DNA of 26,408 nt from NCBI GenBank assembly GCA_029820875.1, contig JALGUK010000002.1:1-26408 (forward strand), written 5' to 3'. Within the stretch, counting starts at the first letter, position 1. Every line of letters begins with the position of its first letter. This DNA comes from Candidatus Zipacnadia bacterium. GTDB taxonomy: Bacteria > Armatimonadota > UBA5377 > JALGUK01. The notes under the pieces were generated by a model. The model was not told the DNA's origin and ran no database searches. It worked only from the letters and a program-made list of their open reading frames with translations. The position numbers were made by a program, and so were the translations under genes. Of this stretch, positions 1 to 6,658 are shown in pieces.

Positions 1-297
1 GGGACCTGGATTATGCCCGACCAATACCCATTCCACATGGACTTCGAGGCGGTCGGCACGGAGGGGACCCTCCGGTTCATCAACAACGAGCTGACCTTCT
101 TCCCACAGCAGGGAGAGCCGACGAAGCCAAGTTGCGAACCGAAGATGGGCTACGAGCTGGAAATCGCGTACTTTGTGGACTGCGTGGAGAAGGGTATCGC
201 GCCTGACCGGGTGCCGCCGGAGGAATCCAAGCTCGCGGTCGAGGTCATCGCCGCAGAGCGCAAGTCGGCCGAGACAGGGGAAGTGGTGACGGTATAG
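1..297 (+). CDS. Gfo/Idh/MocA-family oxidoreductase, C-terminal fragment
   Basis: The reading frame is open from base 1 with no start in the window, so this is the 3' end of a longer gene. The visible 98 residues include VGTEGTLRF, typical of the beta-sheet domain of Gfo/Idh/MocA NAD(P)-dependent sugar or inositol dehydrogenases. They also include the closing pattern ELEIAYFVDCVEKG followed by PPEES..AVEVIAAERKSAETGEVV, the usual last helix in which VIAAERKSAETG marks the family C terminus. The Rossmann domain and catalytic residues lie outside the window, so the substrate cannot be told. The family call rests on motif recall only. No terminator is evident before the next promoter. Confidence 0.72.
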   Translation, partial: GTWIMPDQYPFHMDFEAVGTEGTLRFINNELTFFPQQGEPTKPSCEPKMGYELEIAYFVDCVEKGIAPDRVPPEESKLAVEVIAAERKSAETGEVVTV

Positions 298-307
298 GCG
301 CACGCGG

Positions 308-337
308 TTGACAGCGCCGGCGGTGGCCTGGTAGAAT
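308..337 (+). promoter_or_regulatory. Sigma-70-type promoter ahead of the XRE/ImmA remnant
   Basis: TTGACA at 308-313 is a perfect -35 box. It is followed by an 18-nt spacer and TAGAAT at 332-337, one mismatch from the -10 consensus. It lies about 100 bp upstream of the regulator gene on the same strand and just after the stop of the oxidoreductase, so it would give that gene its own transcript. TAGAAT is also the -10 of the murC promoter in this window. Confidence 0.6.
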
Positions 338-436
338 GGCGGGGGCTTCTCGAACCCGGCAAAAGGCACGACGGAGCGTAGGCGCTCCCGGCGGCGACAA
401 CATGTGCCCAGCAGGCAAAAGGGTCGTGGTCCCGAG

Positions 437-1108
437 ATGGCCAGATCAGCGGATGCGCATGTGAAACCGGACTTGCTACGTTGGGCGCGGGATACCGCTG
501 GATTCAGTATCGCGGATGCCGCGAAAAAGGCGCGTGTCAAACCGCACCAGCTTAGGAGCTGGGAGCGCGGGGAGGCTCCGCCGACGGTAGTGCAGCTCAG
601 GAAGCTCGCCAACACCTACAAGAGGCCGCTTGCGGCCTTTTACCTGCCGAAGCCTCCAAAGCCGCTCCCGAGCCTTCGCGACTTCCGGCGTCCCGAAAGA
701 GCCGCGCAGCCTCAATCGCCGCAGTTGCGTTTGGCCCATCGCCAGGCCATCTACCGCAGGGAAGTTGCATTGGAGCTCCTGGAGGCCGTGGGCGAGAGCC
801 CACCGGACTTCCCCCTGTCGGCGCATCTGAGGGACGATCCCGAGGACACTGCGGCCCACCTCCGCCAGGCAATAGGCGTGACAGCCCAAGAACAGGCGCG
901 CTGGCGTCATCGCTACAAGGCCCTCAACGGGCGGCGGCCCGCGTGTGAGGAGCGAGGAGTCTTGGTTTGCCACGCCCTGGACGTCAACCCTAAGGAGATG
1001 AGTGGACTCTCGATCTGCGAATTCCCGTTGCCGGTCATCATGCTCAATATCAAAGACTCCCCGCAGAGACGCATCTTCACGATGCTATACGAGATGTCAG
1101 CAAGATGA
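437..1108 (+). pseudogene. Truncated XRE-family regulator with ImmA/IrrE-type protease domain
   Basis: The protein starts with an HTH_XRE domain (about residues 12-65, with LRSWERGEAPPTVVQLRKLA), as in HTH-ImmA/IrrE regulators. These sense or cleave partner repressors or toxins and are common near mobile elements and toxin-antitoxin loci. A middle region leads to RRIFTMLYEMSA at the C terminus, exactly where the family has an HExxH zinc protease motif (normally FTLxHELxH). Here the first His is Tyr (a CAC-to-TAC type change), the second is gone and a stop follows immediately, at 223 residues. Relatives continue well past this point. The start is taken as ATG 437; an in-frame GTG at 404 is possible. 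The HTH may still be made and bind DNA, but the protease is missing. A dispersed repeat begins 12 nt after the stop. Confidence 0.68.
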
Positions 1109-1120
1109 CCGCCACAGCAC

Positions 1121-1149
1121 AGATTCTTCGCTTCGCTCAGAATGACAAG
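1121..1149 (+). repeat. Dispersed 29-bp repeat, copy 1 (half element)
   Basis: This 29-bp block (AGATTCTTCGCTTCGCTCAG then AATGACAAG) is identical to 3055-3083 and matches, imperfectly and in inverse orientation, 2972-3008. The sequence resembles the REP/MITE-like 'cattctgagcgaagcgaagaat' repeats found in many bacterial genomes. Here it is a single arm with no inverted partner nearby. It sits immediately downstream of the truncated XRE/ImmA gene. Confidence 0.8.
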
Positions 1150-1183
1150 AGAGGGGCCGGATACTAAGCGTCCGTTCCATCAG

Positions 1184-1204
1184 TCCAGGCCTGATAGGCC
1201 TGGA
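1184..1204. terminator. Perfect 9-bp stem hairpin between convergent genes
   Basis: TCCAGGCCT, a GAT loop and AGGCCTGGA form a perfect stem-loop. It lies between the plus-strand XRE remnant (stop 1108) and the minus-strand pseudopilin (stop 1224), 19 bp past the latter's stop codon. Neither side has a T-tract, so a canonical intrinsic terminator is not proven. It may act as a bidirectional hairpin terminator or as an mRNA 3'-end stabiliser. Confidence 0.4.
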
Positions 1205-1223
1205 ACGTCACCCCCCATCGTCG

Positions 1224-1874
1224 CTATCGGTCCGTGTACACTTTCGTGTAGTAGTCGTTTAGACCGACGCCGGTTACCAGTTCCGCGTGTCCGTCCGCAT
1301 AGGCCTCATTGATATACCACGTCTTCGTTTCCCAGCCAGGCTCCGAAAACAAATTGATGGTCCCATCGGTGTGCCAGCCCGGGTTGCCATCGCCAACAAC
1401 AGTCTTCTCGGCTGGACGCCTAAACGCGTTGATCCTGTAGCCGCAAACATCACACTTGCCAACGCGGCCCGGGGGCCCGTAGGTGGCGGCGCACCAATAC
1501 CAGTAATGGGACCCATAGTAGTACTCCTCCGCGCCCCCTGGCAGCCAACTGTCCGGGCCAGAAGGGCACACGAAAAGCTCGAAGTTCTTGACATACGGCA
1601 TGATTACGTCTGGCAGGCTTAGGTCAGAGTGAAAGCGGCAATAGTGCGGGCGATGGTCCATCGGACCGGCAATGGGCATGCGCTCGTCGTAGTCCTGAAC
1701 GTACATCATGATGGCCAATCCGATCTGCTTCAGGTTGGATAGGCAGGCCGTCCGCCTGGCCTGCTCCCTCGCCCTGGCGAACACTGGAAACAGAATCGCC
1801 GCGAGGATCGCGATGATTGCGATCACCACCAGAAGCTCGATCAATGTAAAACCTCGGCGCCTACGCATGGCCAT
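1224..1874 (-). CDS. DUF1559 prepilin-like protein (pseudopilin 1)
   Basis: This 216-residue protein opens with a type IV prepilin signal: basic MAMRRRRG, then [20 protein letters not shown], with cleavage expected between Gly and Phe by a prepilin peptidase. [20 protein letters not shown] and [17 protein letters not shown] follow, the standard start of DUF1559 proteins. Near the C terminus YADGHAELV matches the DGH motif of the 'prepilin-type processing-associated H-X9-DG' domain, although the upstream His is not evident. Several Cys residues (CPSG, CDVCGY) occur in the globular part. AGGAGG lies 4 nt before ATG 1874 and 10 nt before the in-frame ATG 1868, so either start fits. It is probably inner-membrane or cell-surface located; its precise function is unknown. 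It lies 86 bp downstream of another DUF1559 gene. Confidence 0.88.
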   Translation of the reverse strand: MAMRRRRGFTLIELLVVIAIIAILAAILFPVFARAREQARRTACLSNLKQIGLAIMMYVQDYDERMPIAGPMDHRPHYCRFHSDLSLPDVIMPYVKNFELFVCPSGPDSWLPGGAEEYYYGSHYWYWCAATYGPPGRVGKCDVCGYRINAFRRPAEKTVVGDGNPGWHTDGTINLFSEPGWETKTWYINEAYADGHAELVTGVGLNDYYTKVYTDR

Positions 1875-1960
1875 TCTACCTCCTCTTGATTGGTTCAGCT
1901 TGTACGGTCAAGGGCCTGAAAGCCCGAGCACTGCTTTGGCAGGCCGGGACAAAACTGCGG

Positions 1961-2686
1961 TTAAAACTTGTGGACGTACCAGTACTTGTTGCGCAACTCT
2001 GGCGTTCCAGCGATCTCCCGGTCCCTGTGGGTCTTGACGTGCCCGTCGCACCACAGGACGTTCTCGGACTCCCCGGGATGGCGAGCATCTCGCCCGCAAT
2101 CCCCATACGGGTGCCAGTTGCAGTGGTAGAATGCCCAAGGAACCGACGTGTAGGGGTCGCGACCGCCGAAATGGTCCGGGCTGGCATCAAGCCAGTGGAT
2201 GGTCTCCGATGGATTGGTGAAGGCGGAAAGCTTCGCGCCGCCTTTATTATAGCTGTTAGTCCTGTCCCATCCGCCATACTGCTGCGCGTAGTAGATTATG
2301 AAGTGGTCGTTGTGCGCGTAATTGTTCCACCAGTCGTTGGACCCGTCCAATGTCGCCATCTTAGCACCCTTAGCAGCGCTGGGGCACGTCCAGATGCCGA
2401 GGTTCTTTATGTACGGATCGAGGACCATCGGCCAGGTGCCCGGGCCAGGTGGGGAGGTCGTGTATATGTTCCAGTCCCACCGGAAGGGCATTCGTTCGTC
2501 GTAGTCTTCGGTGTACATGTGACATGCCATGCCCAGTTCCTTGAGGTTCGACATACAGCTCGCCTGCCGAGCCTTCTCCCTGGCCTTGGCGAACACCGGA
2601 AATAGAATCGCCGCCAGGATCGCAATGATGGCAATCACCACGAGCAATTCGATGAGCGTGAAAGCCGTTCGTCGCCTGTGACTCAT
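1961..2686 (-). CDS. DUF1559 prepilin-like protein (pseudopilin 2)
   Basis: This 241-residue relative of its downstream neighbour has MSHRRRTA followed by [20 protein letters not shown] and [20 protein letters not shown]. The residue before the cleavage site is Ala rather than the usual Gly, so processing may be less efficient. A C-terminal [17 protein letters not shown] matches the H-X(9-10)-DG motif of DUF1559 proteins. ATG 2686 is chosen because AGGGGGGAT lies just upstream and the leader is then the normal short basic type. An earlier in-frame start at 2722 would add an atypical extension. The tandem arrangement suggests duplication and co-transcription of the pair. Role: exported, pilin-like, otherwise unknown. 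Confidence 0.88.
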   Translation of the reverse strand: MSHRRRTAFTLIELLVVIAIIAILAAILFPVFAKAREKARQASCMSNLKELGMACHMYTEDYDERMPFRWDWNIYTTSPPGPGTWPMVLDPYIKNLGIWTCPSAAKGAKMATLDGSNDWWNNYAHNDHFIIYYAQQYGGWDRTNSYNKGGAKLSAFTNPSETIHWLDASPDHFGGRDPYTSVPWAFYHCNWHPYGDCGRDARHPGESENVLWCDGHVKTHRDREIAGTPELRNKYWYVHKF

Positions 2687-2800
2687 CTTCAATCCCCCCT
2701 CTGCGCGAGTGATAGTGTACAACAGCTTTGCCCGCTTTGCTTGGTCATCCTATCCCCCCTTCGCGGCAAGGCTATGCGACGCGTTCGCTCAAGGCACCTA

Positions 2801-3123
2801 GATTCCTGCTCCGGCGAAAAAAATTATAACTACTCACCTTGCCCGCATTGGCGCTGAAGCGCCGGTTGAGGCGGGTGAAGTCTGACCAGGATTCTACACC
2901 CCCCGAAAAAAGTCAAGGATCTTTGCGAGCTTTTGCCGCTTACAATTGCTGTAACTGGTCGCCTTCGGCTGTTGTCATTCTGAACGGAGCGAAGCGGAGT
3001 GAAGAATCCGCCCCGGCCGTGGTCGTCGGCCATCCGTGCGAGCGACGCAACGGCAGATTCTTCGCTTCGCTCAGAATGACAAGGTGAGTAGTTACCCCGA
3101 GACAACGCCGGGATTCCTACTCC
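2801..3123. mobile_element. MITE-like non-coding element
   Basis: This gene-free stretch (2687-3091) and the end of rfbB contain nested symmetry. Perfect 15-bp inverted repeats TAACTACTCACCTTG (2827-2841) and CAAGGTGAGTAGTTA (3080-3094) bound 268 bp. Outside them lie inverted CCGGCG (2811-2816) and CGCCGG (3106-3111), 10 and 11 nt away. Outermost are direct 12-mers GATTCCTGCTCC (2801-2812) and GATTCCTACTCC (3112-3123) with one mismatch, possibly a degenerate target duplication. Inside are a GGCGC-TGAA-GCGCC hairpin at 2850-2863 and the long imperfect hairpin at 2972-3083. No transposase is encoded. The right inverted repeat contains the rfbB stop codon. The mobile-element reading is inference from this architecture. 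Confidence 0.5.
2972..3083. repeat. Long imperfect inverted repeat (REP-like hairpin), contains repeat copy 2
   Basis: The left arm 2972-3008 (TTGTCATTCTGA, GAGCGAAGCG, GAAGAATC with small insertions) pairs with the right arm 3055-3083 (GATTCTTCGCTTCGCTCAGA then ATGACAA). The roughly 46-nt loop is GC-rich and contains further small palindromes. The right arm is identical over 29 bp to 1121-1149. Such a hairpin could form in DNA or RNA and may end or protect transcripts of rfbB, which stops at 3092. Confidence 0.78.
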
Positions 3124-4111
3124 CTCCCGTACCCCCCCTGAAGAATCCCTCGCTCTTCGCCCTGACATTGCGCCACCACGCCTCGTTCTCCACGTACCAG
3201 CGCACGGTCTGGCGAAGCGCCTGCTCGAAGTCCGCCTGCGGCGCCCAACCCAATGCACGGAGCTTGTCGGTGGCCAGTGCATACCGCAGGTCGTGGCCTG
3301 GGCGGTCCTGAACGAACTCAATCAGCGACTCCGACTTGCCCAGCTCGTCAAGAAGCAGCTCCGTAATCTCCAGCACGCTTTTCTCGTTGCCCCCGCCTAT
3401 GTTGTAGACCTGACCAGGCTCTCCGGTGTGCAGAAGGAAATCAAGTGCGGAACAGTGATCAAGCACGTAAATCCAATCCCTGACGTTCTTGCCCGTACCG
3501 TAAACGGGCAGCGGCTTGTCATCGAGAGCGTTCGTGACAAACAGCGGGATAAGCTTCTCGGGGTGTTGATAAGGCCCGAAGTTGTTGGAGCAGCGGGTGA
3601 TTATCACCGGCAGACCGTAAGTCGCAAAGTAGGAGTACGCCAGGCGATCCGCCCCTGCCTTGCTCGCCGCATAAGGATTGGACGGCATCAGCGGCGCTCT
3701 TTCGTCGAACGCCCCCTCAGTGATGCTCCCGTAGACCTCGTCTGTGGAGATGTGCATGAATCGCCTTATCCCGGCCTCGCGAGCGCATTCGAGCATGACA
3801 AAAGTTCCGTAGACGTCGGTGGTGATGAAGTCGCCGGCGTCCATAATCGAACGATCAACGTGCGTCTCCGCCGCGAAGTGGACGACTACGTCCTTCCCGG
3901 CTATCACCTGCCGCACGATTCCGCGCTCGCAGACGTCACCCTCAACGAACGAAAAGCGGGGATCCTCCCATATATCCCGGAGGTTTTCAAGATTGCCAGC
4001 GTAAGTCAGCTTGTCCAGCACCGTGACGCAAAAGTCGTGGTGCTTGTCCAGGATATAACGGGTGAAGTTGGAGCCGATGAACCCTGCGCCGCCTGTTACC
4101 AGCAACTTCAT
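3092..4111 (-). CDS. rfbB: dTDP-glucose 4,6-dehydratase
   Basis: This enzyme converts dTDP-D-glucose to dTDP-4-keto-6-deoxy-D-glucose, the second step of dTDP-rhamnose and related deoxysugar synthesis, in the cytoplasm. The 339-residue extended SDR has the NAD-binding motif GGAGFIG near residues 7-13, the dehydratase triad region STDEVYG (T123, D124, E125), Tyr147 and Lys151 in YAASK, and the family blocks RCSNNFGPYQHPEKLIP and RDWIYVLDH. The start is ATG 4111, which overlaps the upstream peptidase stop as ATGA, implying coupled translation. The last ~20 residues (FFRGGTGGSRNPGVVSG) look unlike the family and end inside a MITE-like inverted repeat. No rfbA, rfbC or rfbD is in the window. A close paralogue such as another NDP-sugar dehydratase cannot be excluded. 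Confidence 0.93.
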   Translation of the reverse strand: MKLLVTGGAGFIGSNFTRYILDKHHDFCVTVLDKLTYAGNLENLRDIWEDPRFSFVEGDVCERGIVRQVIAGKDVVVHFAAETHVDRSIMDAGDFITTDVYGTFVMLECAREAGIRRFMHISTDEVYGSITEGAFDERAPLMPSNPYAASKAGADRLAYSYFATYGLPVIITRCSNNFGPYQHPEKLIPLFVTNALDDKPLPVYGTGKNVRDWIYVLDHCSALDFLLHTGEPGQVYNIGGGNEKSVLEITELLLDELGKSESLIEFVQDRPGHDLRYALATDKLRALGWAPQADFEQALRQTVRWYVENEAWWRNVRAKSEGFFRGGTGGSRNPGVVSG

Positions 4112-5046
4112 AGTGACAACTCCCGATAGATAACCTCCACAAGCACATCCCCGACCGCCTTCAGCGAGTCCTTGCTGCAATGCTCCGGCGTGTCGCCGAG
4201 GGTATGCCAGTACTTATAGTCGAGATCTATGATGTCCACCGCGGGGATGCCTGCTTGTATCAGGGGCACGTGATCGTCGTAAATGGGACCTCTAACACGG
4301 CCTTCGAAGACCTGTTTGCCCAATCGCTCCGCAACATCCCAGATTAGGTCCGTCAGTGGCCGGTCAGAATTGACGGAATTGAGCTCCTTGGGCAGCCGAA
4401 GGTCCACACCGCCCACAAGGTCAACGACAATCGCGTGGTCAGGCCGCTCACTTCCGAGCTGCGACGCAAAGTACCGCGACCCAACGCAGAAGCCTTCAAG
4501 CGTGCGTCCGGAATCCTCCCCGTCGAAGAGCACGATGGTAACAGGCATCGGCGGAGGCACCTTGTGAAAGAGCCGGGCCAGCTCCAGCAGCACCGCAACA
4601 CCACTGGCCCCGTCGCTCGCGCCGGCAATCGGCGTGTTGTGGTTGGCGGGGTCGGGGTCCCGGTCCGCCCAGGGCCGGCAGTCCCAATGTGCCCCCAGCA
4701 GAAGCCCCCCATGCTCCCCGCCGAAATGTGCGATGATGTTAGTAAGATAGAACGTACCGTTTTGCAGGTAAAGCGGGTCGTCAAATGTCTGAAGCTCCAC
4801 CGAGTCTGCTGATTCTTCGAGGCGGTGTACAAGGTACTGCTTGCACTGTTCGTGCGCGTCGGAGCCTGGGTTCCGAGGCCCGAAGTCGCATTGAGCGGTC
4901 AGGAATTCAAATGCGCGACCGGCGTCAAATTCAGGCGGGGCCGCCTGTGGCCCGGTAGCCGTCGGGGTATCGCTGCTACAGGAACAGCCCGAGCAGGTGA
5001 CTGTTGTCAGGACAATGAGTAAAATGACCTGGCGAATTCTTCGCAC
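4108..5046 (-). CDS. M28-family zinc peptidase / glutaminyl-cyclase-like exported protein
   Basis: The 312-residue protein starts with a basic N terminus and a hydrophobic segment (about residues 6-17), then a Cys-rich TCSGCSCSS, so it is exported and possibly a lipoprotein, although the lipobox is not canonical. Metal and catalytic residues of the M28/glutaminyl-cyclase fold are visible: H120 in GAHWDCRPWADRDP, D145 in ASDGASGV, E177-D178 in FDGEDSG, D209 in VVDLVGG and H281 in WHTLGD. The WADRDPDP and IYDDHVPLIQAGIPAVDIID blocks are typical of bacterial glutaminyl-peptide cyclotransferase-like members. Aminopeptidase and cyclase activity cannot be separated by sequence alone. GTG 5046 is chosen because GGAGGG lies 7 nt upstream; the frame is open farther but lacks another good site. 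It overlaps rfbB by 4 bp (ATGA). Confidence 0.85.
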   Translation of the reverse strand: MRRIRQVILLIVLTTVTCSGCSCSSDTPTATGPQAAPPEFDAGRAFEFLTAQCDFGPRNPGSDAHEQCKQYLVHRLEESADSVELQTFDDPLYLQNGTFYLTNIIAHFGGEHGGLLLGAHWDCRPWADRDPDPANHNTPIAGASDGASGVAVLLELARLFHKVPPPMPVTIVLFDGEDSGRTLEGFCVGSRYFASQLGSERPDHAIVVDLVGGVDLRLPKELNSVNSDRPLTDLIWDVAERLGKQVFEGRVRGPIYDDHVPLIQAGIPAVDIIDLDYKYWHTLGDTPEHCSKDSLKAVGDVLVEVIYRELSL

Positions 5047-5130
5047 AAAGCGTCCCTCCAGAGAAGCCTGCATATTCATGCATTTCGCCGCAAAGGAGGG
5101 ACACTCCTCTGCCAAAAGGACCCTTGCACC

Positions 5131-5163
5131 TATAAAACAAAAAGCCCGACCAGCCACTGGGCT
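5131..5163 (-). terminator. Intrinsic terminator after the anti-sigma gene
   Basis: On the minus strand AGCCC, a loop and GGGCT are followed directly by TTTTGTTTTATA. An inner CCAG/CTGG pairing offers an alternative stem. It lies about 35 bp past the stop of the anti-sigma factor gene and before the peptidase gene, so the peptidase-rfbB pair is probably a separate transcript. Confidence 0.68.
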
Positions 5164-5196
5164 GTCCGGACGTTGCAGTCTGGCATTGCAAGATGG

Positions 5197-6477
5197 CTAA
5201 AATTGCAGGATTCCCGACTCGCCTCCTCCACTTGCACTGCCGAACTTCTCCTTCAAAATCGCGACGCTGCGTGCAATCCTTGCCTTTGCCTCATCCGGTG
5301 ACGCCTTCGCAAGCAGAACGCCGTTTCGGGCGGGTTTGGGCGGTCTTGGTGCGTGCGGCTTATCCGACTTCGAGGGCTCTTCGGCGGGTTTCAGTGGCGG
5401 AACCTCTTCGAGTGCTGTCACCGGTCCATGTCCGGTCGGCTCGATCGTTTCGACAGGCGGCGGTACGGGCTTCGCAGTTTCGATAGGTAGGGACGTCGCG
5501 ACAGGCACATCCGGTCCACCAGCAAGCTCCGGCGTAACGTCAGCCGGTGCAGGCGTCGCAGGCCGGGCTACAATAACAGGTGCTTCAGGCCGTACTGTCG
5601 GTACAGGCTCAGTACCAGCGGGGGCATGATGCGCCGACACCGATACCACCGGGGCCATAGCAACAGTTGTTTCCGCCTCCCGCGTGAGCCGCCGTCCGGA
5701 CGCACCACGCCTTGCATGATATATCGGGCCCGTTCGGGGCGCCACAGTCGCATTACGCCCAGTGGATGTCGGCTGAACCGTCTCAGCGGACGGTATCGTG
5801 ACCTCCGGCGCTTCTGACGGCATCCCGCTCGGCACAGTAGGTTCCTCAGGCACCTGTAGGGCTGTCGCCAACCGAGGGGCCACAGAGGGTAACGGTCCGA
5901 TGTTTTCGTTCGCCGGCTTAAAGGGGCTGAGTACCAACACCAGCACTATCCCAGCCGCAAGAGCGGCTGCAGCAGCGCCGACTGCCCAGCGACGCCAGCG
6001 CCACGGCATTTCGGCGAACCTCAAGGCCGCCTGGTCGGCTCGAATCCGCGCCCAGATTCGCTCCTTCAGGTCAGACGGGGGCTCAGCCGACGGCACAGCC
6101 GCAAGCAGGCCTTGCATGGTCCGAAGCAATTCATATTCCCGCAGGCAATCCGAGCATGTATCCAGATGGGCGAGGGCGGACTCGGTTGCCCTATCCGACA
6201 GCTCACCATCAAGCAGAGCGGAAAGTTGCGGTCGAAGCGTCGCGCAGTCCCACGCAGGCCCTACATTCCCATTGGCGGCGCGGCGCCACTCGACGGGACG
6301 CGGCAATTCAACATCGGGTACCTGTTGCAGATACGCCCTCAGCAGCCGCAGTTCCGCCACTATGCGGGCACATGTCGCACACGATTCGAGGTGCCTTTCC
6401 ACTGCAGCCATACGTGCAGCGGATAGCTCCCCGTCCACGTATGCTGAAAGATCGCTCGTCTCGATGCAACTATTCAT
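5197..6477 (-). CDS. Transmembrane anti-sigma factor with two zf-HC2 domains
   Basis: This 426-residue protein begins with two consecutive zinc-binding anti-sigma (zf-HC2) modules: C4, H29, C33, C36 (HLESCATC) and C78, H104, C108, C111 (HLDTCSDC), each with a YVDGELS or LLDGELS motif. Such domains bind and hold an ECF sigma factor at the membrane. A single transmembrane helix follows at about residues 164-184, then about 240 residues rich in Pro, Thr, Ala, Val and Glu with no recognisable fold, probably an extracytoplasmic stalk. No sigma gene is adjacent, which is unusual since sigma/anti-sigma pairs are normally neighbours. GAGGTG lies 8 nt before the ATG. An ECF-like promoter lies about 70 bp upstream, so expression is probably controlled by the sigma factor it restrains. 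The partner is unknown. Confidence 0.85.
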   Translation of the reverse strand: MNSCIETSDLSAYVDGELSAARMAAVERHLESCATCARIVAELRLLRAYLQQVPDVELPRPVEWRRAANGNVGPAWDCATLRPQLSALLDGELSDRATESALAHLDTCSDCLREYELLRTMQGLLAAVPSAEPPSDLKERIWARIRADQAALRFAEMPWRWRRWAVGAAAAALAAGIVLVLVLSPFKPANENIGPLPSVAPRLATALQVPEEPTVPSGMPSEAPEVTIPSAETVQPTSTGRNATVAPRTGPIYHARRGASGRRLTREAETTVAMAPVVSVSAHHAPAGTEPVPTVRPEAPVIVARPATPAPADVTPELAGGPDVPVATSLPIETAKPVPPPVETIEPTGHGPVTALEEVPPLKPAEEPSKSDKPHAPRPPKPARNGVLLAKASPDEAKARIARSVAILKEKFGSASGGGESGILQF

Positions 6478-6549
6478 AGCTTTCGCACCTCAGCCGCCCA
6501 GCCCGCTCGGACCAGGCTACACCCGCCCCATCAATAAGGGGGTATCACT

Positions 6550-6577
6550 ATAGACAGCACATAACAGCGGAAGTTCC
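6550..6577 (-). promoter_or_regulatory. ECF (sigma-E-like) promoter of the anti-sigma gene
   Basis: On the minus strand GGAACTT (6571-6577), a 15-nt spacer and GTCTAT (6550-6555) closely match the E. coli sigma-E promoter pattern of GGAACTT, about 15 nt, then GTCTAA. Initiation near 6543 would give a leader of about 65 nt. The -35 box lies inside a perfect 17-bp palindrome, CAGCGGAA-G-TTCCGCTG (6565-6581), which could also be a regulator site or a weak ftsA 3' hairpin. The match is by eye only. Confidence 0.55.
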
Positions 6578-6658
6578 GCTGCCAGAAGAGATTTCTTGTG
6601 CTACAAATGAGAAATTCGCTTGGAGGGTCATTCGGTGGCCAATGCCTGCGACCGATTG

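Noticed and set aside
2891..2916. TTGACT and TAGAAT on the minus strand in the gap upstream of the pseudopilin pair
   Set aside because: The boxes look good but the spacer is only 14 nt, too short for a sigma-70 promoter, and it is about 200 bp from the gene inside the MITE-like element.
2687..3091. Short open frames in the 405-bp gene-free stretch
   Set aside because: Their translations follow the inverted repeats and have no ribosome-binding site or family similarity; they are by-products of the repeat structure.
5047..5130. Promoter for the M28-rfbB pair between the terminator and the GTG start
   Set aside because: The transcript should start here, but no pair of boxes with acceptable spacing stands out, so no site is claimed.
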